This document shows positions 25,101 to 34,657 of a DNA stretch of 64,000 nucleotides, piece after piece (positions within the stretch are counted from its first letter, which is position 1; every line of letters begins with the position of its first letter). The notes beneath the pieces were generated by a model, which was not told where the DNA came from, did not search any database, and worked only from the letters and a program-made list of their open reading frames with translations. This DNA is from Apostichopus japonicus (lineage: Eukaryota; Echinodermata; Holothuroidea; Aspidochirotida; Stichopodidae). The stretch lies in contig NC_092577.1 of assembly GCF_037975245.1 (NCBI RefSeq), forward strand, positions 33,988,898 to 34,052,897, written 5' to 3'. Made by a program: the position numbers and the translations under genes.

Positions 25101-26436
25101 GCTTGTGAAGGTGTTAGCGCTGTTAAGCTTGCTGTAATTCCATTTTGTAATATGTATTTATGATTCATGAACAAGAACTTACATCACTAACAAATTATTA
25201 AGGAAGCTTTTCTTTTCGTTTCATGAAGGGAAAAAAAGAAGGCTTTTCAAAATATCCCATTCCCAAGACTCAGAGGCAAAGACCAAAAAAAGTGAGTACA
25301 TATTGTCTTTTATGGTGATGATAATGATGATTGCCCGATATCTTTGTAACAGGATAAATTATGCTGATACAAAAAAGTAATTTGAAAGCCAATTGGCTAA
25401 GTAATTTTATGCCAGCAGTCTAGAAACCATGTGGCTGGAAGTTTATCAAACTTCAAATTCATGAATTTTACAAGGTGCCAGACTTCAAACACAATCTCCG
25501 TGAAAGACAAATTATGGTTGTTTTACTCATCAATGGCAAGGGACATACAAGTCTGAAGTCCATCCAATTTTTCCTTTATGTTGACAAAGTGTTTTGACTT
25601 GCACCTCAAATGACATTTGACCACTTAAAACACATTAACTTTCTTCTACTCACCAAAGTCAATGTATATACCAATTTATAGTTCATCAATTTTGAGTTAG
25701 CATGTTAAGAGGCATGCAGGCCAAATACGCACACGCTATCACCATTGTATGCTTTCGCCAAAATCAAGGCTTAATTGGCTTGTTTATTTGAAAGATGTTT
25801 TTTTTTTCAGGTCGAACGTACACTAAATGGGCGAAAAGTGACGAAGACTTAGTAAAGGAGCACTTTCATGAAATAATAACTGAGAAAGTATGCAAGACCA
25901 TTCCAAGTAAGTAATATAGTGTTAGGTAGTGCCTGGTGTAAACATTGTGTCTAAATTACCTTTGTGTTTTAAACATATTTCAAACCATGAAATGATAAAG
26001 GTTCTTTCAAGGAACAACTTGGGTAAAAAACTGATGGTTTTAGCAAGTCTATATATCACATCACATTAGTACTGCTTACTGTTAGTTGGCACTTCACATA
26101 GGTAAACTGCTACTCACAAGCATAAGAAGAGAAGCAATTGGACGTGTGACATACATATTGTGGATTTATTAAATAGACAACATGTATATTTTAGAAGAAG
26201 ATATCATGAAATGTATTTTAATAAATTTGAAAACCCTCTTTTCTGTCTGAATTGTACTTTCTTATCTAATGATCTTTTGTCCAACAGATAAAGCTGAACT
26301 TGAAGATTTCTTGAAATGTGCAAACCTCACCCAGACATATACTTGGCGCACTGTTCGGACTAAAGTCATGAATGAGAGGGAGAAAAGAAAGAGAAAATAT
26401 GCTGATAGGTTGAAGTCGATGACAGACAAAGCCTAA
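2248..26436 (+). CDS. Gene with six repeated 57-nt microexons and a basic SANT-like C-terminus (partial, hypothetical)
   Basis: Six copies of a 57-nt segment lie at 2248-2304, 4336-4392, 5600-5656, 6865-6921, 8130-8186 and 9942-9998. Each is preceded by a pyrimidine-rich tract plus TTGCAG and followed by GTAAGT. In phase 0 each encodes the acidic 19-residue peptide DASHDEIDTDISAESGPSE, so any number can be included without a frameshift. Candidate terminal exons are 25207-25291 (weak acceptor; 25229 is an alternative start with a different entry phase), 25811-25906 (phase 1 to 1) and 26288-26436 (stop TAA). The last two encode a W-containing helical segment with a W-R-T-V-R-T-K stretch, then a highly basic tail. 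This resembles the C-terminal SANT-like module seen in many metazoan proteins of unknown function. The start lies upstream or was not recognised. The splicing link between microexons and terminal exons is inferred from phase only. The CACTA element sits in the intervening intron. Function unknown; it could be a decayed gene. Confidence 0.5.
10193..10840. repeat. Left subterminal repeat array of the CACTA element
   Basis: Roughly 75-78-bp tandem units are built from TTTACC/GGTAAA words. Recurring palindromes are TTTACCGCGGTAAA and ACCATGGT, with the spacer GTGTGGTACATTTACTACGG. Subterminal arrays of this kind are the binding platform for TNPA in plant Spm/CACTA elements. The open frame rich in WYIYYGKF across this array is a repeat artefact. 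Confidence 0.9.
11417..16407 (-). CDS. CACTA/EnSpm transposase (tnp2-type), 4 exons
   Basis: Exons in transcription order: 16407-16249, 15259-15143, 14464-14348, 13645-11417. All junctions are phase 0 with GT-AG sites, giving about 873 aa. An in-frame ATG at 16440 would add 11 residues. The N-terminus is basic (RGRYKRYLDLD) and resembles the start of animal EnSpm transposases. Exons 2 and 3 are acidic, Ser-rich and each exactly 117 nt. The large exon holds a Cys-rich ribbon-like segment (about residues 213-233). It then carries the candidate DDE residues in CDGVPLFKSS (Asp near 311), SSCDAVAR (Asp near 392) followed by GCGLC (the C-x2-C of the CMC group), DYMHSVILG (His near 486) and AFAFEDNNQR (acidic residue near 645). 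This follows the known order of CMC transposases. No internal stop or frameshift is visible. It would excise and insert the element by acting at its termini. Candidate AATAAA on this strand: 11190-11185. Confidence 0.9.
13728..14170 (-). repeat. Dispersed repeat in transposase intron 3
   Basis: Contains words such as CAACTTGTGGTTGCCAAG and TCAGCATGTGTGGGC. On the reverse strand it matches the repeat in the BEN-gene intron at 20790-21470 (GCAATAACTTGGCAACCAC and related words). A short internal direct repeat is visible: CCTGTGACCTTATTAATATT versus CCTGTGACCTCATTAATATT. No coding role seen. Confidence 0.6.
16441..16933. promoter_or_regulatory. Divergent upstream region shared by transposase and BEN genes
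   Basis: Less than 0.5 kb separates the first coding exons of the two opposite genes, so both promoters must lie here or reach into the 5' UTRs. It is unique sequence, less AT-rich than the flanks, and has no clear TATA box. The small open frames across it do not look coding. Head-to-head arrangement would allow coordinated expression; this is inference. Confidence 0.55.
16934..21616 (+). CDS. BEN-domain protein with coiled coil, encoded by the CACTA element
   Basis: Seven exons join with consistent phases: 16934-17150, 17744-17880, 18442-18588, 19295-19430, 20058-20155, 20506-20704, 21501-21616 (1050 nt, 349 aa, stop TGA). Residues 1-75 form a compact N-terminal region with many W and V (HVAWPKKM, PAKVVWFS). 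A basic/Ser-acidic linker follows, containing STPLGRGHRQKKRK and SDTPLGSSKRK, a duplicated TPLG motif. A heptad-rich coiled coil comes next (MLEEKIYKLKEDKRVLRTEN), and the last ~95 residues fit a BEN domain (AKMVNDILIGTFSEDYLSSH, SITGTN, MDPVILNKII, then IQKFPEKTPTEVKAYIRQKM). BEN domains are sequence-specific DNA-binding modules, often dimeric on palindromes. Because the gene lies inside the transposon and is head-to-head with the transposase, I infer a role at the element's GGTAAA repeats. A captured host regulator is the alternative. Confidence 0.88.
20790..21470 (+). repeat. Tandemly repeated dispersed element in BEN-gene intron 6
   Basis: Three degenerate copies of a unit contain TTGCAATA(A/G)CTTGGCAACC, GTTGGAATTTCTTC, GGTGATATTG and ACATGCTGATTGCAATTGAT. 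Copies are separated by poly-G runs (21066-21077, 21351-21369). Related in inverted orientation to 13728-14170. The small open frames inside are not conserved between copies. Confidence 0.65.
21681..21686 (+). promoter_or_regulatory. Polyadenylation signal AATAAA of the BEN gene
   Basis: AATAAA lies 65 bp after the BEN-gene stop codon and just before the right subterminal array, so the transcript should end inside the element. Confidence 0.7.
21727..23095. repeat. Right subterminal repeat array of the CACTA element
   Basis: About 1.35 kb of short degenerate repeats with cores GGTAAA, GGTATATTTGGGGTAAAA and GCATGGTAAA, mainly in one orientation. Near the terminus (22870-23095) it switches to ACGGTAAACCGCGG-type palindromes like those on the left. 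Three overlapping reverse-strand open frames rich in Y, T, F and P are artefacts of this repeat. The two arrays are mostly in opposite orientation relative to the ends, as expected for subterminal transposase-binding sites. Confidence 0.88.
23110..24920. repeat. Tandem array, last unit
   Basis: The array resumes exactly where it was interrupted at 10179, sharing the dinucleotide AT at the junction. This last unit has the leader and inner repeats but no 57-nt exon; it fades into unique sequence near 24920. It shares several private variants with the unit at 8320-9680, for example GTGGCACCTCATGAC and GCGACTAATTGTG. The two therefore look like the most recently duplicated pair. Confidence 0.9.
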
Positions 26437-27067
26437 ACAACTTTGGATGTGTTATTTTACAAAGTCAAATTGTTATTCAACTTGTCTAGATGTCATATTG
26501 ACATGTGTGTTTCCCATAATTACTATAAGAGGACCATCATTTGTGCTCACTTTTTTTATGCCCCTTTCATCTTTATCTTTAATTACTTTGTAGTCTTTAC
26601 CAAATCTTTCCTTTTTATTTTACTCTTTTTCTGTAGCAACTGCCTGAAAAGTTTTAGTGTGTGATTGAACTTGCTGTAACTAACATGGCTTAGAAGTCAT
26701 TAATCACCTTGCATGGATTTGTTCTCCCATCCTACATTTTCATAAAAAAAACTTTGTTCTTTGACACAAGCCTTGGTCCTAAATTGGAGAGTGTAAAGGC
26801 ATTTTCAAATTATTTACATATGAAACACCATAGCACTTCATTTTTCAGAGAAGCATGAAAAATGTGAACCGGGCTGTTTGAACTATTCATGGATTTATAA
26901 TGTTATCATTCATCTTATCATGTGACTAGGCAATCATATTTCATTTTCATCTTTAATTATTGTGTATTCTTTAACCAAATCAATCCTTTGTACTTTTCTT
27001 TGTACCGAACTGCTTAAGTGTGTAGGCAGCTAGGCTTAGCCAGCTGTCATCGAAAAAAGGTATGAGA

Positions 27068-27073
27068 AATAAA
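27068..27073 (+). promoter_or_regulatory. Candidate polyadenylation signal AATAAA
   Basis: AATAAA lies about 630 bp after the TAA at 26434-26436, the first clear candidate I noticed downstream of the SANT-like exon. It fits a 3' UTR end but is unproven. Confidence 0.35.
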
Positions 27074-27099
27074 GCATTGCAAAACTGAATTGATAAGGA

Positions 27100-30000
27100 G
27101 AATTGCAGCATCTTTCAACAATGAGTTCACAAGTTGCCACTGTTTTAAAATTATTGACAACATGTCAGACAAGACATCATTCGATATTGGAGATGGTAAC
27201 AATGAACTAATTGTAGCAATTGTTACCTACAGTCACCTCCTGAACGATGAACTTACAGCAATGGGTAAAATTATACCGTGAACAAATGTATACATTGGTG
27301 TACAATAATATGCACATATGCATGGCAACCCAATTTGCAATGACCGTATCAGTACTTGCAATTGTTGTGGTAGAAGTAAAAGGAAAAATGTTTTATTTCA
27401 AAATAGGTTAACTCTGCAGTTTTCTTTCAAAACATAGGTTAAGGTAACTTTTAGGGACCTTGACCAGTTCATGATAACATATTTGACATAACTTCATGGT
27501 ATGTCAATACTCACTTTACTAGGTAAAAAGAATTTAACTATAATCTTGCCAAAGGTTTTACATTACATCTCTACAGAAAATTACTGTTTCATGTGCCCAT
27601 TTTATCACAAGTTTTTAATTAGATCATGCTAGCCAAATGATTACTTCATTAGGAAATTAATGATTTATTTTCAATACCTTTTTGAAGATATCAATACATG
27701 TTCCGCACAATCTGCAGGTTATCTTGTTCTTTGTTTATATTTACAATTTCAGTGTCCTCAATTTTCTGTAAAACAAGTTGTGACTAAGATTTGTGTGATT
27801 TGTTTAAGGATTGATGTTATACAGGCACATAGCCAGACTATCACTGGTTGGGGAGGGGGGCACAGAAGACTGTGAAATGTAAATGCCTGAAGGGCATATC
27901 TTTCACTGCTACACTTGGACAGTGTCACAATGCTGTTACATTTAATGGATTCATATCTACACTAGCCTTAATGTATGGGAAGAATTCTTTGTCCACGCAG
28001 GACCAATATCTAGACAACTACAGATGATCTTAATGTGCTTTAGTTTAAAGTAGCCAATTAAGACAGAAAGCAAATTTATAGTCAATATTGCTACCACATA
28101 ATGTAGCTCTTTCTCAGATGAAGTAGCTGCTGAAGCATTCATCAACCAATTAATTCTCATGACCAGAGTTATTGCACTACATGTAAACATAGATTGTACA
28201 ATTGTTGATTTGTGTCCAATTATGTTGCCATTAACGAAAAACACACCGGTGCTGTACATAAAGGCGGTGGCATTTGAAGCAATGAGGCTCCGCAATTGGG
28301 AGGTTTGAGTTCGATCACTGGCCATAGTAAGGTGGGTTATTCACCCACCCAAGAGCAATCTACGGTTTTTCCCATCTGAAATGACTTTCTAAATGGAAAA
28401 GATTCCAAATTTGAGTTAAAATGTTGAATTGGACATGTAACTTGTAATCCATAAGCCCTTGCGGGTTTCTCCCAAATTTGTGGTCACTTAAGTGTCTTAA
28501 AATTAACTGCTGATTATTATTATTATCAAGAAAACCTGGCAATTTCATAAAGACTTCTCGTCAAGGCCTTAGCTGGGGAATGAAAGAGGTGACTTGAACA
28601 TTCCTCATAAAATTAAAACAATCAGGACTTCTAAATATCTCATGGTTAATATTCATGTCCTTCCAAAATTATTACTAGGTTATTCAAACTGGTATTGTTA
28701 CTATACACAGCCATATTCTAGGAAAGAGCGATTTCTAATAAGCGTTCTAATTTAACACAATTCTGGTCGAGGACAAAGTTAACCTACTGGCAGGGACTTA
28801 TGATGCTGTTTGATAGTACTATAGAATTCAAATACGGAGGTAGATACATGGGGAGGGGTGGAACACATGCCCCACTTTGACATCGTTGGTTTGATGAAAT
28901 TGGGTGCCTATGTGTGTCGATGAGTAGTCCTACATATTAAGTTTAATAGGAAAGATTATATGTGCCCATGCCTGAAATGCAATTGCACCCGTGCATAAGA
29001 AAACGGTTGATATGTACAGGCGTTAATAGAAGTTTACATATTGCTATATGGATGTGTACATTATAACCAATCTGGTAACTTATACAGGTGTGCCCACGTT
29101 TAGGATTGTTGTGCCCACGCTAAGAAACATATGACTGAAAGTCATAATTGAAACATTTTTCAATTTAATTAAGCATTCAATATTGTTCAGAATTTATAAA
29201 AATACTAACACTCAAACGTAAAAGAAATCTGATTTAAAAAAAGAATAGGGTCTGAGAGGTTCAGCCTTTAACAAAGAAAAAGTGTGCCCATGCTTAATTC
29301 TAGTTGCACCTATATATGCTAAAGAAAAGTCAATTGATATTTACATATGTTAATAAAAGTTCACATCTAACTGTTCTTTAAATTTTAGTGGTGTATGCAA
29401 AGGGGGGGGGGGGCTACAGGCATGTGCCTCCACTATTGACACCAAATAATAATAAATAAAAAAATGGAACGACAGATGTTGAGAAAAGGAATGATAAAAC
29501 CATTTTGAGAGCAAAACTTTCCTACGCTGTAGCCCCATTCCCCTTAACACCCCTTCCCGAGATGGCGTCTATCATATATTTCTCCATTTAAAGCCTAAAT
29601 ACCACACCCCTCCTAAATCCCTCATTCCTGATAGCTCCGAGAATTGACACTTTGCTCACTACTGCATTTGCCCCTCACCTAAAACTACCATGATTCGGCC
29701 ACTTGTATGCATTTCCCTTGTATGACTAAGCATGCAGTTTATAAAGAGTTCAATAACATTTATGAGTTGAGTGTAATGATCAGCAAACTTACAATTTTAT
29801 ACTAGGAGCACTCCTCAACCAGCTACACAAGTAACAACACAACAAGAGAATTAAAAAGGCGGTTGTTGATTAATTTTTTCCGCAGTAGGATAATGCTTAA
29901 ATTCAATAATAGTTAATAAATTTAAGCCAACATATTTACTAAAGATATACGGAGGTAAATGCACACACTGTCAAGGTATGGGTATAGATCTCTGCGTGAT

Positions 30001-31079
30001 ACTGTCAGATGCTACGTGTCTCCCAAATGCAACCGATATAACAACTGTCTCCTGAAGGTGTATATTGGAGTAAAAAAACGTAAAGGAGACATTTATAACA
30101 ACTTCATAGAGTTATATCAGGAAATGCTTCGAAATAGCACGGGAAACTTTATGGTCACCATCGCTGATGTCATTTAACATTATTATAGGTATTGATATGC
30201 AGAGAGGGTCTATATTTTCTGATTTTTGTGGTGTTTTATACAATGTCTCCTACATATACGATGTTATGTCATGTCTCCTAGAGGTAGGATTTGGTGTTAT
30301 ATATATATATATATATATATATATCCACCTGTGGCCTATACGTATTGCATTCAGGCTCTCTATATATTACATGTAAAGGCTTTTCGATCTCCATTCAACT
30401 GGAATTACCGAACAATACAGACACCTTGACAATAAAGGCCTCTAACACCTTTAAGCATTCAACAGTCGTTTTGCGATCCTATATATGAACTGAGACATTC
30501 TTGGGTAACAATATAGTTCCAATTAGATTTTTTTATTATATCCTAACTATATACTTTACCTATGGTCACACTGTACCCTGTAAAGAAAGGAGCTTAGAAA
30601 TATTTATATTGCTTTGGCTTACCTCAAATTAGACTTCAAGTTCCAAGCAGAGTGTTGACCAACCGTGACAAACAGAATTCGTATCTTTGAGTATCTTTTT
30701 GCATGGAAACCGCGTGCTGTGTATAACGATATCTTTACGGTGACTAAACGAAAACACTTTATAGTGCGTATTCAAATATGATGTAGCCTATACGATGCAT
30801 TCAGTGTTGCGTAACGGGTCTGTTTACCTCCATGGTACTACCAGGGAGTTGTTCCATAAAATAACTCCCTGGTACTATTAACATCCACTTGACTGTTATT
30901 GCCCCTTCTATTGATATAGGAATCTAAGGACACCTTACATGGTGTCAGGTTCATAAACTGTCCACCTTTTATAACTTATTGCGATTGCCTTTACAAGTTT
31001 GAAATTATCATTTCGTAATAAAATTACACGTAATTGTGTATGCAACAGCGCTGTCTGTAATATACAATAATAGAAGGGG
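27100..31079. other. Gene-poor stretch
   Basis: I see no supported gene. Open frames at 27660-27875, 27957-28325 and 29959-30177 lack recognisable domains and splice context. A tRNA-like B-box word (GAGTTCGATCACTGG) near 28309-28323 hints at a decayed SINE. A poly-G run lies at 29401-29413 and a short (TA)n tract at 30298-30324. Confidence 0.6.
30842..30871. mobile_element. Ultra-short inverted-repeat element (30 bp) with flanking direct repeats
   Basis: CAGGGAGTTGTT is almost directly followed by AATAACTCCCTG, its near reverse complement, with 6 bp between. The flanks are GTACTAC on the left and GTACTAT on the right, which looks like a 7-bp target duplication with one change. A sibling lies at 45495-45522 and a looser one at 33019-33051. 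Confidence 0.5.
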
Positions 31080-31925
31080 AAGAAGAGGGCGGGCATAGGA
31101 GAGAGGGTAGGTGGGGAGGGTGGGGGAGGTGGGGAGGGTGGTGGGGAAGTTGGAGGGTGGTGGGGAAGTTGGAGGGTGGTGGGTATGTGGGAGGGTGGTG
31201 GGGAGGGTGGTGTTGAGGTGGAAGGGTGGTGGGGAGGTGGTAGGGTGGTAGGGGAGGTTGGGGTAGGAGGTATCTTTCTTGTCCCTATCCCCTACTTCAA
31301 ATTATATTAGTAGTGACGAATGTGGGGTAGGTGGGGAGGGTGGGGTAGGTGGTGGGGAAGTTGGAGGGTGGTGGGTAGGTGGGGTAGGTGGGGAGGGTGG
31401 GGGAGGTGGTGAAGGTGGTGGGGAAGTTGGAGGGTGTTGGGTAGGTGGGAGGGTGGTGGGGAGGGTGGTGTTGAGGTGGAAGGGTGGTGGGGAGGTGGTA
31501 GGGTGGTGGGGGAGGTTGGGGTACGAGGTATCTTTCTTGTCCCTATCCCCTACTTCAAATTATATTAGTAGTGACGAATGTGGGGTAGGTGGGGAGGGTG
31601 GGGGAGGTGGGGAGGGTGGTGGGGAAGTTGGAGGGTGGTGGGTAGGTGGGAGGGTGGTGGGGAGGGTGGTGTTGAGGTGGAAGGGTGGTGGGGAGGTGGT
31701 AGGGTGGTGGGGGAGGTTGGGGTAGGAGGTATCTTTCTTGTCCCTATCCCCTACTTCAAATTATATTAGTAGTGACGAATGTGGGGTAGGTGGGGTAGGT
31801 GGGGAGGGTGGTGGGGAAGTTGGAGGGTGGTGGGTAGGTGGGAGGGTGGTGGGGAGGGTGGTGTTGAGGTGGAAGGGTGGTGGGGAGGTGGTAGGGTGGT
31901 GGGGGAGGTTGGGGTACGAGGTATC
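31080..31925 (+). repeat. G-rich minisatellite, four large units
   Basis: Units of roughly 200-260 bp consist of GGTGGG, GGAGGG and GGTAGG words. Each ends in a conserved segment beginning GTATCTTTCTTGTCCC and finishing near CAAATTATATTA (about 31269, 31527, 31728, 31919). The G-strand has many runs of three or more G, giving high G-quadruplex potential. The Gly/Val-rich open frames across it are artefacts of the repeat. Confidence 0.92.
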
Positions 31926-31979
31926 TTTCTTGTCCCTATCCCCTACTTCAAATTATATTACTAGTGACGAATATCATAA

Positions 31980-33849
31980 CAATGTATTGGCTATGGCGAG
32001 CCTCACAAATATGGATAAGGATGAGTTTAACTTCCAACGGGAAAGTGTTGCAACCAATTTCCGTTCGAATCAATGCAGTCATCGCCAACCGCTAACTAAA
32101 GAGTTATAATCATATATGCATACAAGATTATTATATATTTAGAAATAGCGCCATTAAATTTGTCTGGAAACGTATTTTGCTTTTCGAGCGAACTAAGGTA
32201 AAACGCTTGTAAGTCTAACTTGCAGTAAAACAACACTAAGTTGTAAAATCACAAGTACCATTTTTTTTTACAGTTTATCTAAAGAGTCGTGAACCAGTCA
32301 TTATTCTCCAATAAAACCGTCGACTAAGCTGCAAATGCATCGTTCACAAACCATTAATATCCAGTGACACCAAGATATGACGAGATTCTGAATGACACAA
32401 GACACATCCATATTAAAAGGATAAAGACTTTTTTTTTTAATTTTAAAGTTTCGTTTTCAGTTTCTTGAATATGATCTGTACGGCGTACGATGTTTCTCTC
32501 CTCAACTCAGTTAAACAAACTTCAAACGTAATGTATATATTATTTTATTTAAAAATTATTCAGTCCTTATAGTTTAATGTTATAAGTAGTCCGCCTTTTA
32601 CTCTACACCTGCTGGCTGTAAATGGAATAAAATTGACCAATTAATTCGCTTTCAATGTGTGACCATCTTTATTTGTGTAATCATTTTTAAATAAATAAGC
32701 AGTTTCCAAACGTTATAGCTTCATATAGTTCACGGAAGGAGCCAACTATTCAATGTGCAAGGTTGGCGGGTACCCTTAGTTTTATCAACGCGGTATACTG
32801 GCTGGTTGCCGGACAAACACTAACTTTCAAGGTACAGAATGTAAAGATGCTCGATGGACGAACCGTCACTAACATTTCACGTGTTTCTCTTGTCACTAAA
32901 GCCATATGAAGCCTACAGTATAATCTGTATGATTATACCGAAGCGATGGTAGTATGCCTATCGGCTCACACATGGCAATCAATTTCGGAGAAATATTGGT
33001 AACATTAAGCGACGTAATCAGGGAGCTGGTCAAGGGGTTAACAACTCCCTGATATAACCGACAAAATAGTATAATATAACGCAAGTTGATTTCCGGTGAA
33101 CCCTGATGATAACAATACAAATAAACAACAGGTGTCGGCATGGTCATCTTTTATATTTGGAATGTATTGCGGCGATTAATTTGAACTTTTCTCCTCTTTC
33201 TTAGATTTGACTAAAATTCACGGCTACGGAGATGTCATTAAGAGGCTCCGATGCTCCAACTTCACGTTGTGATCTAATTCTCTACCTGTGGTTCTTTCGA
33301 GCGAACGTGCCAAAACTACTGTTATACGACGCTTGTTCATAATTATCAAATAATGCAACGTTCCCACAAATGTGATACGCTTTGTCAACGCGTTTTGTCT
33401 TTGCGTACCAGAATCCACAGGCAAGCTTTTTTTCAACAGCCCGAGGTAGTGTAAAACAAGTGTGGATTTTTAGCATGTATATAGGGTCCACTCGTTGTGT
33501 AAAATCGTTGGCATTATCATTGAAGCCTTTACTTAATTGTAATCCTCGCTAAAACTATGCGGCAAAGCGGTTCTCGTAGCCTCAGCTAACTCTCTAACTT
33601 TGTTTGTTGTCATTATCTCGCCTGTTTAATTTCGACAACGCGTCGGTCAAATTTTCGACCGTGAGCGTTGGCAAATGGTATACATATATATCATACTCGT
33701 GAAAAAGCTGTGCTAATTGGTTGTTAAGAGAAGGCACAGTATAGGCAAAGGTTGTTTTACCCTGTTGGCGTTCCACACGAGATGATTAAAACTACGAAGC
33801 GCCCGCCGGTAGTACGCGAACTTCCTATTGCCTCGCTTGTGTGACACCG
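31980..33849. other. Unannotated intergenic stretch
   Basis: AT-rich, no gene supported. Small open frames on both strands have no recognisable domain and no splice pattern. The only structure I see is a loose inverted repeat at 33019-33051 (CAGGGAGCTGGT against AACAACTCCCTG) and a copy of the MITE-end word GTTGGCGTTCCA near 33764. Confidence 0.55.
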
Positions 33850-33851
33850 TA

Positions 33852-34189
33852 TGGAACGCCAAAACAAAAATGTTGCCGAATAATTAGTTTTTTCTTTCTT
33901 GGTCATTATGTGACTGTAAAAATTGACGAACAATGATTACGGTTTTTCGTGAAGTCCTTGTGCGGCAGTTAAGACTGCATAATAAAGACAATATGATTTG
34001 TATCCAAAATGGCGAATTTTCTGTGACAGTTGACGGACTGCCCAATAAAAATTCAAGCCTTGGTCATTATCCTGCGCAAAAGAACCTCACACTATAATGA
34101 CTTGTAACTATTTTTCTCATTATGTGACACAAAATTTACTACTGTAGAAAGAGTAAAAGCTACTGAATATTATCCGTTTTGGCGTTCCA
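33852..34189. mobile_element. TA-flanked MITE, 338 bp
   Basis: The ends TGGAACGCCAAAAC and GTTTTGGCGTTCCA are exact reverse complements and each is bordered by TA (33850-33851, 34190-34191). That is the hallmark of Tc1/mariner-like non-autonomous elements. No coding capacity. A partial additional terminus lies near 33764. Confidence 0.75.
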
Positions 34190-34277
34190 TAACAGAGCCG
34201 TTATTGAATTTCGTATACCCAATATCCCTATGTAAAGGGCTTTAAGGTTGACAGTAGATGTTTGGGTTTATAGTGCC

Positions 34278-34422
34278 TATAAGATTCACTTGGAAAGGCT
34301 ATTCGGGTAAATAAAGAGGCTTAAGAGATGGCTGCCAGTGTACGAGTGGTCTTTATTATCAAGCACAGTATAAGTAGTGGCGCTATGCCAGAACCACAAT
34401 ACATTTATATAATATTGTGATA
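34278..34422 (-). repeat. 3' LTR of the Ty3-type element
   Basis: 145 bp, identical to the 5' LTR. On the - strand it has a TATA-like word (TATAAAT) followed by AATAAA (34357-34352), as expected for promoter and polyadenylation signals within an LTR. It begins TATCACAAT and ends CTTATA instead of the usual TG...CA. Confidence 0.9.
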
Positions 34423-34657
34423 TCTCCCTTTTTAAGATTAATATGTAAAGTCGGCAACATGTAAACATGATGATAGTATACATTAATTCATGGAAGATGA
34501 CTGCAAAGGATCAAGTGTTAATAAACTCATTTGTATGTAATAAAACTCACACCAAACATGTTAATGAACTATTTATGAATCACGTACTCTGATTATTTAC
34601 TTTAACTATTGAACTAAAACTTTATGCATAACATGGTTTGAAGAGTGACAGTGATCA

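Noticed and set aside
27957-28325. 122-aa reverse-strand frame
   Set aside because: No domain, and it overlaps a SINE-like B box.
31279-32109. Gly/Val/Trp-rich frames up to 148 aa
   Set aside because: Readings of a G-rich minisatellite.
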